From: Bacillota bacterium | GTDB lineage: Bacteria; Bacillota; Clostridia; Christensenellales; Aristaeellaceae | Assembly: GCA_023459275.1 (NCBI GenBank) | Contig: JAEWVC010000038.1 | Coordinates: forward strand, 4,021-68,020 | DNA: 64,000 bases | Reading direction: 5' to 3' | Shown here: one piece after another, positions 15,936-24,534 of the stretch | Numbering within the stretch: the first letter of the stretch is position 1 | How the letters are laid out: each line of letters starts with the position of its first letter | The notes under the pieces: model-generated | What the model was told of the DNA's origin: nothing | The model's input: the letters and a program-made list of their open reading frames with translations, nothing else | Database searches by the model: none | Made by a program: the position numbers and the translations under genes

Positions 15936-17135
15936 TCAGTTGCTTCTCAGAGCATCAATGGGGTTCAGGCGGGAAGCCTTGCGGGCGGGTGCCCAGCCGA
16001 ACAGCACGCCCACTATGGCTGAAAAGCCGAAGGCAAGCAGCGTTGCGCCGGGGGACAGGGCAAAGGTGTAACCGATGGCCACCGCCACCGCCAGGGAGAT
16101 GACGTTGCCCAGCAGGATGCCCCCCGCGCCGCCCAGCAGGGAAAGCACCACCGATTCGATCAGGAACTGCAGCTGGATCCGCTTGGGCCGGGCGCCCAGG
16201 GCTTTGCGCAAGCCGATCTCCGTAGTGCGCTCGGTGACGGAGACAAGCATCATATTCATGATGCCGATGCCGCCCACCAGCAGCGCGATGGAGGCGATGC
16301 CCGCCAGCATGGTGGTCATCATGCCGGTCATGGTATTCATGGTGTCCAGCAGGCTGTCCAGGTTGATGATGGAATAAGCGTCGTCCTTGAAGTTGAAGGC
16401 CTGGTCCAGCACCGTTTCCACCTGGGGGATGACATCGTCCGTAAGCGCGGCGTCGGACACAAGAAGTTCCAGGGAGGTGATGTTGCTGCTGCCCGTCATG
16501 CGCAGCGCCCCTTTGTAGGGGATGATGACCTTGGCGTCGGTATTGTCGCTGTTCATGCGGGTCATGGCCGACATCACGTCGTCCGCCACATCGGGGTCCA
16601 GCATCCCCACGATCTGATAGGTGTGGCCGGAGATGAGCAGCTTTTGCCCCAGCGGGTTCTGTCCAAAAAACAGCTCGGTGGCCAGATATTGATTGATCAC
16701 GCAGACCCGGTTCTCCACATCCATATCCAGGGGCGTCAGCCCGCGGCCGGTTTTGACGATCTCCGCATTGCTGCTGAAATACACGTCGTTGCGGCCCTCA
16801 ATGCTCACGTCCTCCAGCACGGTTTGGCCGGCGATGACATCGGTGGTAAAGGATACGTTGGGGGAGACGCCCGCAACGTTGGAAAGCTGTGCCAGCTGCT
16901 GAACATCGCTGTCATAAAGCCCTTTTTTAAGCGGCGTGCCGGGGGCGCGGACATTGATCTTTCCCGCGCCCAGCTCCACAAATTGGGAGGTGACCTCGTT
17001 GGACACGCCTTCTACGGTGGTGATCAGCGCGATAATGGCCGCCACGCCGATGATGATGCCAAGCATGGTCAGGAAGGAGCGCATCTTGTTGCTGATGATA
17101 TTTTGGATGGACATCAAAAAGCTTTCTTTAAGCAT
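15936..17135 (-). CDS. ABC transporter permease, MacB/FtsX type
   Basis: A 399-residue permease: one N-terminal membrane helix (about 20-45), a large MacB-type extracytoplasmic domain (about 46-270), and three C-terminal helices (about 280-390) with the FtsX-family stretch SVTERTTEIGLRKALGARPKRI. It ends GWAPARKASRLNPIDALRSN. With the ATPase and adaptor upstream it makes a three-part exporter of the kind used for peptides, antibiotics or lipoprotein-like substrates. The start overlaps the ATPase stop by 8 bases. Confidence 0.94.
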   Translation of the reverse strand: MLKESFLMSIQNIISNKMRSFLTMLGIIIGVAAIIALITTVEGVSNEVTSQFVELGAGKINVRAPGTPLKKGLYDSDVQQLAQLSNVAGVSPNVSFTTDVIAGQTVLEDVSIEGRNDVYFSSNAEIVKTGRGLTPLDMDVENRVCVINQYLATELFFGQNPLGQKLLISGHTYQIVGMLDPDVADDVMSAMTRMNSDNTDAKVIIPYKGALRMTGSSNITSLELLVSDAALTDDVIPQVETVLDQAFNFKDDAYSIINLDSLLDTMNTMTGMMTTMLAGIASIALLVGGIGIMNMMLVSVTERTTEIGLRKALGARPKRIQLQFLIESVVLSLLGGAGGILLGNVISLAVAVAIGYTFALSPGATLLAFGFSAIVGVLFGWAPARKASRLNPIDALRSN

Positions 17136-17820
17136 CCTCTTCCTCCCCCTCCGTGATCCGGCCGTCCAGCAGCCGCACGATGCGGCCGGCGTGGCCCGCG
17201 ATAGCGGCGTCGTGGGTGATCATCAGGATGGTGTGCCCCTCCTCATTTAACTCATGAAACAGCGCCATTACCTGCCGGCCCGTTTTTTGATCCAGGGCCC
17301 CCGTGGGCTCGTCGGCAAGAAGCAGGGTGGGATTTGTGGAAAGCGCCCGGGCGATGGCCACCCGCTGCTGCTGGCCGCCGGACAACTGGTTGGGAAAGTG
17401 GTACATTTTATCGGAAAGGCCGACTCTTGTGAGCATTTTCATGCCGGCGGCTTCCCGCTCCCTGGCCGGGACACCCGCATAGATCAGGGGAAGCATCACG
17501 TTTTTCAGGGCGTTCATTCTGGGCAGCAGCTGGAAGGACTGGAAAATGAAGCCCACCTCCCTGCTCCTGATGGCCGCCAGGTCCTCTTCATCCAGCTCCT
17601 GAACAGGCTTGCCGTTTAAGATATACTCGCCGGCGGTGGGCGTGTCCAGACAGCCCAGGATGTTCATCAGCGTGGATTTTCCGGAGCCGGAGGGGCCCAG
17701 GATGGCAACAAACTCTCCCTTTGCCACGTTCAGGGAGATCCCCTTCAATACCGGATGAGCCTCTTCGCCCATATGGTATACTTTTTCAATGCCGCGCATC
17801 AATACAATAGGTTCCGACAT
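17128..17820 (-). CDS. ABC transporter ATP-binding protein, MacB/LolD type
   Basis: A 230-residue ATPase of normal length for the LolD/MacB-N group. Walker A is GPSGSGKST, signature LSGGQQQR, Walker B LLLADEPTGALD and H-loop ITHD; all are intact. It powers the permease encoded immediately downstream. The start at ATG 17820 is placed at MSEPIVLMRGIEKVYHMG, where family similarity begins; the frame is open further upstream but inside the adaptor gene. It lies 13 bases after the adaptor stop. Confidence 0.95.
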   Translation of the reverse strand: MSEPIVLMRGIEKVYHMGEEAHPVLKGISLNVAKGEFVAILGPSGSGKSTLMNILGCLDTPTAGEYILNGKPVQELDEEDLAAIRSREVGFIFQSFQLLPRMNALKNVMLPLIYAGVPAREREAAGMKMLTRVGLSDKMYHFPNQLSGGQQQRVAIARALSTNPTLLLADEPTGALDQKTGRQVMALFHELNEEGHTILMITHDAAIAGHAGRIVRLLDGRITEGEEEDA

Positions 17821-17833
17821 GCTTTTGTCCCCC

Positions 17834-18697
17834 CTACCGGCTACGCATGGCCGCAAAAGGCGAAACCAGCACGGCATTGTCCTTTGGCACCAGGATGATT
17901 TCACCGGATTTGATGCCTTCCAGCACCTGCACGGCGGTGCCGTTGTTGATGCCCAGAGTAAGCGGCTGCCGCACGATCTCATCGCCGCGGTTGAAACAGT
18001 ACACATAGGGCTGGTTGTCGTCGTCAAACTGCACGGACTTGATGGATACGGTGGTGGCCATCTCCGCCCTGTCCTTGAGCGCCGTCACTTCCGCGCTCAT
18101 GCCCATGCGCAGCGTGCCGTCCTGGGGCACGGAGACCTTCGCCTCATAATAGGCGATGGTGCCCGAAACCTGCGCCTCCCGGCCGATTTCCGAAACGGTG
18201 CCCGTAAGCGTCTTGTCAAGCGCCTGAACGTATACGGTGACCTCCATGCCTTCGGCCAGGGCGCCCACATCATATTCATCCACCCGGACCGCCACCACGG
18301 GATGGTCGTAATCCGCAATGCGGAACAAATCTTTTCCCGCGGAAACAGAGTCATCCACTTCCACATACAGATCGGCCAGCGTGCCGTTCATGCCGGCTTC
18401 CACTCGGCTGCCGCTTTTGGGGATGACGATATCGTCATCCTCCTTCACGGTTTCACCTTCCGCGATGGGGAGCGTCTTTACACGAAGGGGGGAAGTGGTG
18501 CGGACGATTTTCTCATCCCCCGGCTCGATATTGCCTGAAAAGCTGTAATAGGTCACAATATCCTGGGTCTTTGCCGTCTCCTCGTCATATTTTACCGGCT
18601 TGGGGCGCAAAAAGAGGCCATAGGCGGCGATAAGTGCCAGCAGCAGCATCATTACGATCCAGATGATTTTCCTTCTTTTTTTTCTGCGGGATTGCAT
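17834..18697 (-). CDS. HlyD/MacA-type efflux adaptor
   Basis: A 287-residue membrane-anchored adaptor. A strongly basic N-terminus (MQSRRKKRRK) precedes one transmembrane helix (about residues 11-30), then a barrel-sandwich/lipoyl half-motif around AEGETVKEDDDI and a beta-barrel region (GMEVTVYVQALDKTLTGTVSEIG). It lacks the long coiled-coil hairpin of Gram-negative MacA, which fits a cell without need to reach an outer-membrane channel. GGAGGAAG lies 5 bases before ATG 18697. First gene of the exporter operon, divergent from the carbohydrate kinase gene. Confidence 0.9.
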   Translation of the reverse strand: MQSRRKKRRKIIWIVMMLLLALIAAYGLFLRPKPVKYDEETAKTQDIVTYYSFSGNIEPGDEKIVRTTSPLRVKTLPIAEGETVKEDDDIVIPKSGSRVEAGMNGTLADLYVEVDDSVSAGKDLFRIADYDHPVVAVRVDEYDVGALAEGMEVTVYVQALDKTLTGTVSEIGREAQVSGTIAYYEAKVSVPQDGTLRMGMSAEVTALKDRAEMATTVSIKSVQFDDDNQPYVYCFNRGDEIVRQPLTLGINNGTAVQVLEGIKSGEIILVPKDNAVLVSPFAAMRSR

Positions 18698-18841
18698 TTT
18701 GCTTCCTCCAATAACGATGTTTTCGCGGTTATGATAAACCGTACGCATGAACAAAACATGAAATACAAGGAAAGAAAAAAGGAAATCCGCATCCGTCTGT
18801 CATACCAATAAAACGGACAAGATGTGCGGGAGGGAATTTGA

Positions 18842-19732
18842 ATGAAAGTATTGAGCTTTGGTTCCCTGAATATGGACCATGTATACCGGGTGCCTGATTT
18901 TGTGCGGCCCGGAGAGACCCTTTCCACCAAGAGCCTTGACAACATCTGCGGCGGCAAGGGCCTGAACCAGTCTACCGCCATGGCCAGGTGCGGCGCCGCC
19001 GTCTGCCATGCGGGGAACGTGGGCCGCGGCGAGGATGGCGAAGCACTGGTCCGCGCGCTTATAGGAAGCGGTGTGGACACGCGGTTTGTGCGCAGGCTTA
19101 ACGCCCCTGCGGGCCACACGGTGATTCAGCTGAGCGACAGCGGGGAAAACAGCATCCTGCTGTACGGCGGCACCAACCTTATGGTGGACAGGGAGCAGAT
19201 CAAAGAGGTCTTCAGCCACTTCGGCCCCGGCGACCTGCTGGTTTCCCAGAACGAGATCAATATGCTGCCGGAGATCATGGAGGCGGCCCATGACGCGAAA
19301 ATGACCATCGCCTTCAATCCTTCCCCGATTTCCAGGGAGATTTTTGATTTGCCCCTTCATCTGGCGGACATCTTTTTCGTCAATGAGATCGAGGCGGAGG
19401 CGCTGGCCAAGGCGGGGGAAGGGGAGGATGTCCTTACTGCCCTTACAAGGCGGTATCCAGGGACGATGATCGTGGAAACCCTGGGCAGGCAGGGCGCGCT
19501 GGTGTGCAAGGACGGCCAGGTCTACCGCCAGCCGGCCTTCCCCGTCAAGGCGGTGGATACCACCGGCGCCGGGGATACGTTCATGGGGTACTTCCTGGGC
19601 GCGTGGCTGGAGGGGCAAAGCATTTCCGGTTGCATGGCGCTGGCGTCCAAGGCCGCTGCCATCTGCGTTTCCCGGCTGGGCGCGTCGGTGGCGATCCCCA
19701 CCCGGGAAGAGGTGGAGGAAATCGAGTTTTGA
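18842..19732 (+). CDS. PfkB-family kinase, ribokinase-like
   Basis: A 296-residue sugar kinase. The N-terminal GG motif is CGGKGLNQSTAMARCGA, then the stretch FNPSPISREI, NEIEAEAL, and the C-terminal anion-hole/catalytic motif DTTGAGDTFMGYF with the catalytic Asp (about residue 246). This pattern is closest to RbsK, which phosphorylates ribose at O5. No ribose transporter lies nearby, so another pentose or nucleoside sugar is possible. GGGAGGG precedes the ATG by 7 bases. It converges with rhaB across a shared terminator. Confidence 0.88.
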   Translation: MKVLSFGSLNMDHVYRVPDFVRPGETLSTKSLDNICGGKGLNQSTAMARCGAAVCHAGNVGRGEDGEALVRALIGSGVDTRFVRRLNAPAGHTVIQLSDSGENSILLYGGTNLMVDREQIKEVFSHFGPGDLLVSQNEINMLPEIMEAAHDAKMTIAFNPSPISREIFDLPLHLADIFFVNEIEAEALAKAGEGEDVLTALTRRYPGTMIVETLGRQGALVCKDGQVYRQPAFPVKAVDTTGAGDTFMGYFLGAWLEGQSISGCMALASKAAAICVSRLGASVAIPTREEVEEIEF

Positions 19733-19764
19733 TATTGCTTTACGGTTCAGTATTTGCCAAAAAT

Positions 19765-19815
19765 GCAAAAAACACCCCCGCTTGCGGCTGATGCCGGAAA
19801 CGGGGGCCGCTTTTT
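19765..19815. terminator. Bidirectional terminator between kinase and rhaB
   Basis: Arms CCCCCG (19775-19780) and CGGGGG (19801-19806), with an inner GC-rich stem, are flanked by an A-run on the left (19765-19772) and TTTTT on the right (19811-19815). It would work in both directions for these convergent genes. Confidence 0.75.
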
Positions 19816-21281
19816 CATTTTTCCGTAATGCGCAGGAAGCGGGCGTATGCTTCCTCCCAGAGGGCCGTCTTAAGCGGAAGGTACCTTTCCGGCGGCGCCG
19901 ACGCGGCCACGGTCTGCCGCCCGTGGGCGGCATCCCGGATGGCGCCCAGGGCGCGAAGCTGCGTGATGGCGTTGCCCATGGCCGTAGCCTCCGCGGGCCC
20001 CGCCAGCACGGGCATGCCCATGGCGTTGGCCGTCATCTGCATCAAAAGCGCGGCATTGGTGCCGCCCCCCACCGCATAGAGCGTTTTGTAGCTCTTTCCG
20101 GTCAGCCGTGCGATGGTCTGCCCCGTGCGCCGGTAGGTCATGGCCAGGCTTTCATAGATGCAGCGGACCAGGGCTCCCCGGGTTTTGGGCACGGTCTGGC
20201 CGGTGCGTGTAAGGTAGGCGGCGATGCGTCCGGGCATATCGCCGGGCGGCAGGAACAGGCCGTCGTCCGGGTCGATGAAGCAGGCAAAGGGCGGCGCTTC
20301 CTCCGCCTCCCCGGCCAGCTGGCCGAAGGATACCCGCTCCGACGCTGAAAAGTGCCGGCGGCATTCCTGCAGGATCCAAAGGCCCATGATATTTTTCAAA
20401 AACCGGATGGTGCCGTCCACGCCGCCTTCGTTGGTGAAGTTCTCCAGGCGGCTTTCTTCGTTTACCAGGGGCGCTTTCAGCTCCGTGCCCATCAGCGACC
20501 AGGTGCCGCTGGACAGGTACAGAAAATCCTGCGTATCAGCGGGCACGGCGGCCACGGCGCTGGCGGTGTCGTGGCAGGCGGTGTTGTACACCAGGGCGGG
20601 GGGGAGGTCCAATTCCCTTAACAGGGCTGGGGAAAGCGCACCCGCCGGGGCACCGGGCTGTACCACGGGCGGGAAAAGGGACAGGGGAAAGTCCATTCTT
20701 TCAAGAATCTCCCTGGACCAGGCGGGTTTTCCGGCGGGCAGAAGCTCCGTGGTGGAGGCCATGGTGTATTCCGCCTGCTTTTCCCCGGTCAGAAAGTAGG
20801 TGATCAGGTTGGGCATAGGCAGGAGCACGGCCGCGCGGTCTATCAGCTCCGGCCGGTCTTTTTTCAAAGCGGCCAGCTGAAAGATGGTGTTGAGCTGCAT
20901 GTGCTGGATGCCTGTATGCCCGTACAGCGCTTCCTTGGAGATGCGGTCAAACATCCAGGGCACAGCCGCTTCCGTCCGGGCATCCCGGTAGTGGACGGGG
21001 TTCTCCAAAAGATACCCCCTGGCGTCCAGCAATCCGAAATCCACGCCCCAGGTATCCACGGCCACGCTTTCATAGGGCGCGATGGCGGCGGCCTTTTGAA
21101 GGCCCGCGTAGATTTCCCGCATCAGCCCGGGGAAATCCCAAAAAAGCGTGCCGCCAAGCTTGACGGGCGTGTTTTCAAAGCGGTGCGCCTCCGTGAGGGC
21201 CAGCCGTTCCCCCGTAAACTCCGCCAGCATGGCGCGGCCGGAGGAGGCCCCCAGGTCAAAGGCCAGTACGGTGCGGGCCAT
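19815..21281 (-). CDS. rhaB: Rhamnulokinase
   Basis: A 488-residue FGGY/ASKHA-fold kinase that phosphorylates L-rhamnulose at C1. The phosphate-binding loop is AFDLGASSGRAML at the N-terminus; VDTWGVDFGLLDARG and NTIFQLAALKKDRPELID are characteristic of RhaB; the adenosine loop is AVGGGTNAALLMQMTANA. It is the third gene of the rhaA-rhaD-rhaB operon, 11 bases after the aldolase gene. Length is normal. Confidence 0.94.
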   Translation of the reverse strand: MARTVLAFDLGASSGRAMLAEFTGERLALTEAHRFENTPVKLGGTLFWDFPGLMREIYAGLQKAAAIAPYESVAVDTWGVDFGLLDARGYLLENPVHYRDARTEAAVPWMFDRISKEALYGHTGIQHMQLNTIFQLAALKKDRPELIDRAAVLLPMPNLITYFLTGEKQAEYTMASTTELLPAGKPAWSREILERMDFPLSLFPPVVQPGAPAGALSPALLRELDLPPALVYNTACHDTASAVAAVPADTQDFLYLSSGTWSLMGTELKAPLVNEESRLENFTNEGGVDGTIRFLKNIMGLWILQECRRHFSASERVSFGQLAGEAEEAPPFACFIDPDDGLFLPPGDMPGRIAAYLTRTGQTVPKTRGALVRCIYESLAMTYRRTGQTIARLTGKSYKTLYAVGGGTNAALLMQMTANAMGMPVLAGPAEATAMGNAITQLRALGAIRDAAHGRQTVAASAPPERYLPLKTALWEEAYARFLRITEK

Positions 21282-21292
21282 AGGGCACCCCC

Positions 21293-21991
21293 TTACTTGT
21301 GGAACTTTTGGTATCCGCCGTGGCGGCCTGTGAAGCCGAATTTCTTGCGCAGTTCCATCAGCTCGTCAATGCGGTCCCTGGGCAGCTCATAGCCGCCGCC
21401 CAAAATGCGGGTGTTCAGGCACAGCTTGGCGAACAGCTCCAGTGTTTCCATACGGTAATAAGCGGTCATCAGATCCGCGCCCACGGTGAGCGCCCCATGG
21501 TTTTCCAGCAGAATGGCGTCATGCTCAGGAAGATAGGGGGCAACGGCCTCCGGGATCTCCATGGTGGAGGGGCAGCCGTAGGGGGCGATGGGCACCGCGC
21601 CCAGGGTAAGGATGGCTTCCGGCATGGTGAACTCATCCAGGGGGATGTGGGCGATGGCGAAGGAGGTGGCCGCCGGCGGATGTGCGTGCACCACGCTGCC
21701 CACATCGGGCCGGAGCCGGTAACAGGCCATGTGCATGGGCAGTTCGCTGGAGGGCCGCCACTTGGACTCCTCCTGCTTTTCGCACTTGCCGTTCACCAGC
21801 AGGATCATGTCCGGTGTCAAAAAGCCCTTGGAAGTCCCCGTGGGGGTGGTCAGATACAGGTCGTCACCCACCTTGACGGTAAAGTTCCCGTCATTGGCCG
21901 CCACCCAGCCCTGCTGCCATACCCGGCGGCCAATATCGCACATCAGTTCACGCAAGGACTGAAATTCCATAGGAATCATCTCCGCTTTCAT
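21293..21991 (-). CDS. Class II aldolase, rhamnulose/fuculose-1-phosphate type
   Basis: A 232-residue zinc aldolase of the FucA/RhaD/AraD group. Visible motifs are AANDGNFTVKV, TPTGTSKGFL, the zinc site HAHPPAATSFA and a second zinc histidine in ILLENHGALTVG. It would cleave rhamnulose-1-phosphate to DHAP and lactaldehyde. By length it is closer to FucA than to E. coli RhaD; its place between rhaA and rhaB gives the rhamnulose role. The start is ATG 21991; ATG 21970 has a better-placed GCGGAG and is an alternative. Confidence 0.9.
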   Translation of the reverse strand: MKAEMIPMEFQSLRELMCDIGRRVWQQGWVAANDGNFTVKVGDDLYLTTPTGTSKGFLTPDMILLVNGKCEKQEESKWRPSSELPMHMACYRLRPDVGSVVHAHPPAATSFAIAHIPLDEFTMPEAILTLGAVPIAPYGCPSTMEIPEAVAPYLPEHDAILLENHGALTVGADLMTAYYRMETLELFAKLCLNTRILGGGYELPRDRIDELMELRKKFGFTGRHGGYQKFHK

Positions 21992-21999
21992 TAAAATAC

Positions 22000-23253
22000 C
22001 TAAACCCTCTTGGACAGCTCCGCTTTTTCGTACGCCTTGATTTCTTGGATATAGCCTGCTCCGGGGATCACATTTTCCCTGCGGCAGAGTTCATCCCACA
22101 CAGGCCCCCAGGGCAGGGACAGCATTTCCTGGGAAAAAGCCAGCCGTGCCGAAAAATCGCCCGCCTGCTCCATTTCCTTCAGCTTGTCCGCCGGCTCCAA
22201 AAGCGCGATGAGCAGCGCCTTCCTGGCGGAGCGGAGCCCCGTGACCCAGGCCATGATGCGGTTGATGGAGGCGTCAAAGTAGTCCGTGGCCAGATAGACG
22301 CGTCCAAGCGCTTTGGCCCTAACCACCTCCCGCATGATTTGGCGGGTCTCGTCATCCAGCAGCACCACATGGTCGCTGTCCCAGCGCACGGGGCGGCTCA
22401 CGTGCAATAACAGCTCCGGCAGGAAGCACAAAAGCGCCGAGATTTTGGCGGCAATGCTCTCCGTGGGGTGGAAATGCCCGGCATCCAGCGTCAGCAGCAT
22501 ATTGGGGCGGGTCAGGGCGTAGCCCATGTAGAACTCGTGGGAGCCCGGGGTATACGCCTCTGCGCCGAGACCGAACAGCTTGCTTTCCACGGCGTCCTTC
22601 ACGTTTGCATAGGCCGGCGCATCTTTGAAGATTTTGTCCAGGCTGTCCAAAAGCCGGAGCCGCGGCGAGAGGCTGTCCGCCGGCAGTTCCTTGGAACCGT
22701 CGGGGAGCCAGTGGTTGATTACGCAGACCTGCCCTGTTTCCCTGGCGAAGTACGCGGCGATTTCCCGCACACGCTTTGCGTGCTCGATCCAGAAATCCCG
22801 GATACCCTTGTCGGGGTGGGTCAGCGTGCCGCCCTCGCTTTTGGGGTGGGAGAAGAAAGTGGTGTTGAAATCCAGCCCCAGCTTTTTTTCCTTTGCCCAT
22901 TGCGCCCAGGAGGCGAAGTACCGGGGCACCAATTGATCCCGGTCCACTTTTTCCGACGTGTCCAGATAATTGGTATGCAGGTTGATCTTGTGCACGCCGG
23001 GCAGCAGGGACAAGGCTTTTTCCATGTCCCTTCTCAGTTCCTCCGGCGTGCGGGCGCGGCCGGGATAATTCCCCGTGGCGGCGATCCCGCCGGTAAGGCC
23101 CTGCCCCCCTTCGAAACCCAGCACGTCGTCGCCCTGCCAGCAATGCATGGAAATGGGTGTTTTCAAAGCCGCTTCCAGGGCTTTTTCCACATCCACACCC
23201 AGGGCGCCGTATTCCTCCACGGCCCAGGCATAGGCTCTTTGATCGGTTGTCAT
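22000..23253 (-). CDS. rhaA: L-rhamnose isomerase
   Basis: A 417-residue TIM-barrel enzyme converting L-rhamnose to L-rhamnulose. Family stretches are ISMHCWQGDDVLGFE, HKINLHTNYLDT, LGLDFNTTFFSHPKSEGG, NHWLPDGSKE and LTLDAGHFHPTE, which include the metal-binding His/Asp/Glu residues. First gene of the operon; AAGGAGGA precedes ATG 23253, and a good promoter lies at 23289-23317. Length is normal for RhaA. Confidence 0.97.
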   Translation of the reverse strand: MTTDQRAYAWAVEEYGALGVDVEKALEAALKTPISMHCWQGDDVLGFEGGQGLTGGIAATGNYPGRARTPEELRRDMEKALSLLPGVHKINLHTNYLDTSEKVDRDQLVPRYFASWAQWAKEKKLGLDFNTTFFSHPKSEGGTLTHPDKGIRDFWIEHAKRVREIAAYFARETGQVCVINHWLPDGSKELPADSLSPRLRLLDSLDKIFKDAPAYANVKDAVESKLFGLGAEAYTPGSHEFYMGYALTRPNMLLTLDAGHFHPTESIAAKISALLCFLPELLLHVSRPVRWDSDHVVLLDDETRQIMREVVRAKALGRVYLATDYFDASINRIMAWVTGLRSARKALLIALLEPADKLKEMEQAGDFSARLAFSQEMLSLPWGPVWDELCRRENVIPGAGYIQEIKAYEKAELSKRV

Positions 23254-23288
23254 GCGCGTCCTCCTTCTTGACAGGGAGTATCAGCCCC

Positions 23289-23317
23289 ATTATACTGGCC
23301 TTGCGCAATTCTGTCCA
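23289..23317 (-). promoter_or_regulatory. rhaA promoter
   Basis: On the minus strand TGGACA (23317-23312) and a perfect TATAAT (23294-23289) are 17 bases apart. A GCGCA element lies in the spacer, which would let a repressor bound there block polymerase. Confidence 0.85.
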
Positions 23318-23357
23318 TTCCTCAAAGAAAAATCGCGCACAGGCGCGCAAATGCGCA
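23303..23357. promoter_or_regulatory. Candidate DeoR-family operator, four GCGCA repeats
   Basis: GCGCA occurs at 23303-23307, 23335-23339, 23345-23349 and 23353-23357, all in the same orientation, in the divergent rhaA/deoR region; the last three are 8-10 bases apart. Direct repeats are common operators of DeoR-type repressors. The assignment is inference. Confidence 0.45.
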
Positions 23358-23399
23358 TAAATCGTGAATAAATAGTCAGTTGGTGAAAGGAAAAAGAAA

Positions 23400-24155
23400 A
23401 TGCTCCCAATCGAACGGCGGGAAAGGATCGTGGCGCTGCTGGAGGAAACAAGGGCCGCTACAGTGGAAAGCCTTGCGCAGAAGCTGTATGTCAGCGGCGC
23501 TACCTTACGGCGCGATTTGCAGATCCTGGAGGAGGAGGGCCGCATCCGGCGCACCCACGGCGGGGCCGCCCTCCCCGTAAAGCCCATGCAGGATATCCCC
23601 CTGTATGCCAGGCGGCAGGAGCGGATGGCGGAAAAGCAGGTCATCGCCAGGGCCGCGGCCCGGTTCTTTTCCCCGGGGGATGCGCTGATGCTGGACGCCA
23701 GCACCACGGTGCTGGCGCTTAACGAGCCCTTGAAGCCGGTGGCCTCCCTCACGGTGATCACTGGCGGGCTGATGACCGCCCAGGCCTTTTCCCTGCCGGG
23801 AAGGCAGGTGCTGGTGACAGGCGGCGCGCTTCGGGAAAATTCCGCCTCCTTGACCGGAGAGGATGCCGCGGCCTTCCTGCGCAGCCACCACGCCGCCTGG
23901 AGCGTGATCTCCTGCCGCGGGCTGACGGAGGAAGGGCTCTGGGAAAGCACGCCGGAGGAAGCCGCCCTCAAGCGGCTGATGATGGCCTGCAGCGAAAAGC
24001 ATATGCTGCTGTGCGACAGCACAAAATTCGGCCAATATTTTTTGCGCCGGACAAGCGGCCTTGATGGGCTTCATGTGCTGGTGACGGACCAGATGCCGGA
24101 AGGGCCGCTTCTCAAAGCGCTTGCGGAGGCAAGGACCGAAATCATCGTGGCATAA
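23400..24155 (+). CDS. DeoR-family transcriptional regulator
   Basis: A 251-residue regulator with an N-terminal helix-turn-helix (RRERIVALLEETRAATVESLAQKL, split around residues 6-29; SGATLRRDLQILEEEGRIRRTHGGA) and a C-terminal sugar-phosphate sensor domain (LDASTTVLAL; VTGGALRENSASLTG; CDSTKFGQ). It is divergent from rhaA, so it most likely represses the rhamnose operon and is relieved by a rhamnulose-derived phosphate; E. coli instead uses AraC-type RhaS/RhaR. ATG 23400 follows AAAGGA. Confidence 0.9.
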   Translation: MLPIERRERIVALLEETRAATVESLAQKLYVSGATLRRDLQILEEEGRIRRTHGGAALPVKPMQDIPLYARRQERMAEKQVIARAAARFFSPGDALMLDASTTVLALNEPLKPVASLTVITGGLMTAQAFSLPGRQVLVTGGALRENSASLTGEDAAAFLRSHHAAWSVISCRGLTEEGLWESTPEEAALKRLMMACSEKHMLLCDSTKFGQYFLRRTSGLDGLHVLVTDQMPEGPLLKALAEARTEIIVA

Positions 24156-24316
24156 AAGCGCCGGCATGGGAGGAGGACCGTATGCCCTGCCGGGGGAGGA
24201 CTGTCCATGCCCGCGGATGAATTGTTCAACCCGTATAGAACAAGGGAAGATAAATGGACAGTTCCATGAAAACGAAACATTCAGCCGATGAATGCGTAGA
24301 ATGTTCGGGAATACTG

Positions 24317-24345
24317 TTGACAATCCGCATATTATCATCTATCAT
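24317..24345 (+). promoter_or_regulatory. Promoter of the purine operon
   Basis: A perfect TTGACA (24317-24322) is followed after 17 bases by TATCAT (24340-24345). Transcription should begin near 24352, at the 5' edge of the structured leader. The 160 bases between the deoR stop and this promoter show no gene. Confidence 0.85.
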
Positions 24346-24351
24346 ATAAAA

Positions 24352-24502
24352 ATAGTTCGGAAAGGATGTGGCGATGATGGCACAGCTTCTCAGCGGGGAC
24401 AAGTCCCGGAGAAGCCGTAAAATTCTTTCCGGAAGAAAATGGGGCAACTTGTAGGCAAGTGGAAGCAGCGGCACGCGTAAGCGCCCGATGCTTTTTGTTT
24501 TT
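24352..24502 (+). ncRNA. Structured 5' leader of pur operon, candidate riboswitch/attenuator
   Basis: The outer stem is GGAAAG (24359-24364) with CTTTCC (24425-24430). Inside, GCTTCTC (24385-24391) pairs with GAGAAGC (24409-24415), and GGGAC (24396-24400) with GTCCC (24403-24407). Downstream ACTTG (24447-24451) pairs with CAAGT (24456-24460), then a terminator. ACAAGT (24399-24404) is fully complementary to ACTTGT (24447-24452), so two alternative folds are possible. I cannot match it to the guanine/adenine, PRPP/ykkC, ZTP, THF or other purine-linked classes that I know. Function as a switch is inferred from placement and structure. Confidence 0.55.
24465..24502 (+). terminator. Attenuator-type terminator before purE
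   Basis: GCA-CGG and CCG-TGC outer pairs (24465-24471 with 24484-24491) plus an inner CGC/GCG hairpin with a GTAA loop, followed by TTTTTGTTTTT. It lies 33 bases before the purE ATG and after the promoter, so it must be bypassed for operon expression. Confidence 0.75.
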
Positions 24503-24534
24503 GCCGGACATCCTAGGAAAACGGGAGGCAGGAT

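Noticed and set aside
24340..24440. A classical guanine/adenine or ZTP riboswitch upstream of purE
   Set aside because: The conserved purine aptamer loops and the ZTP core were looked for and not found; the leader is reported as unassigned.
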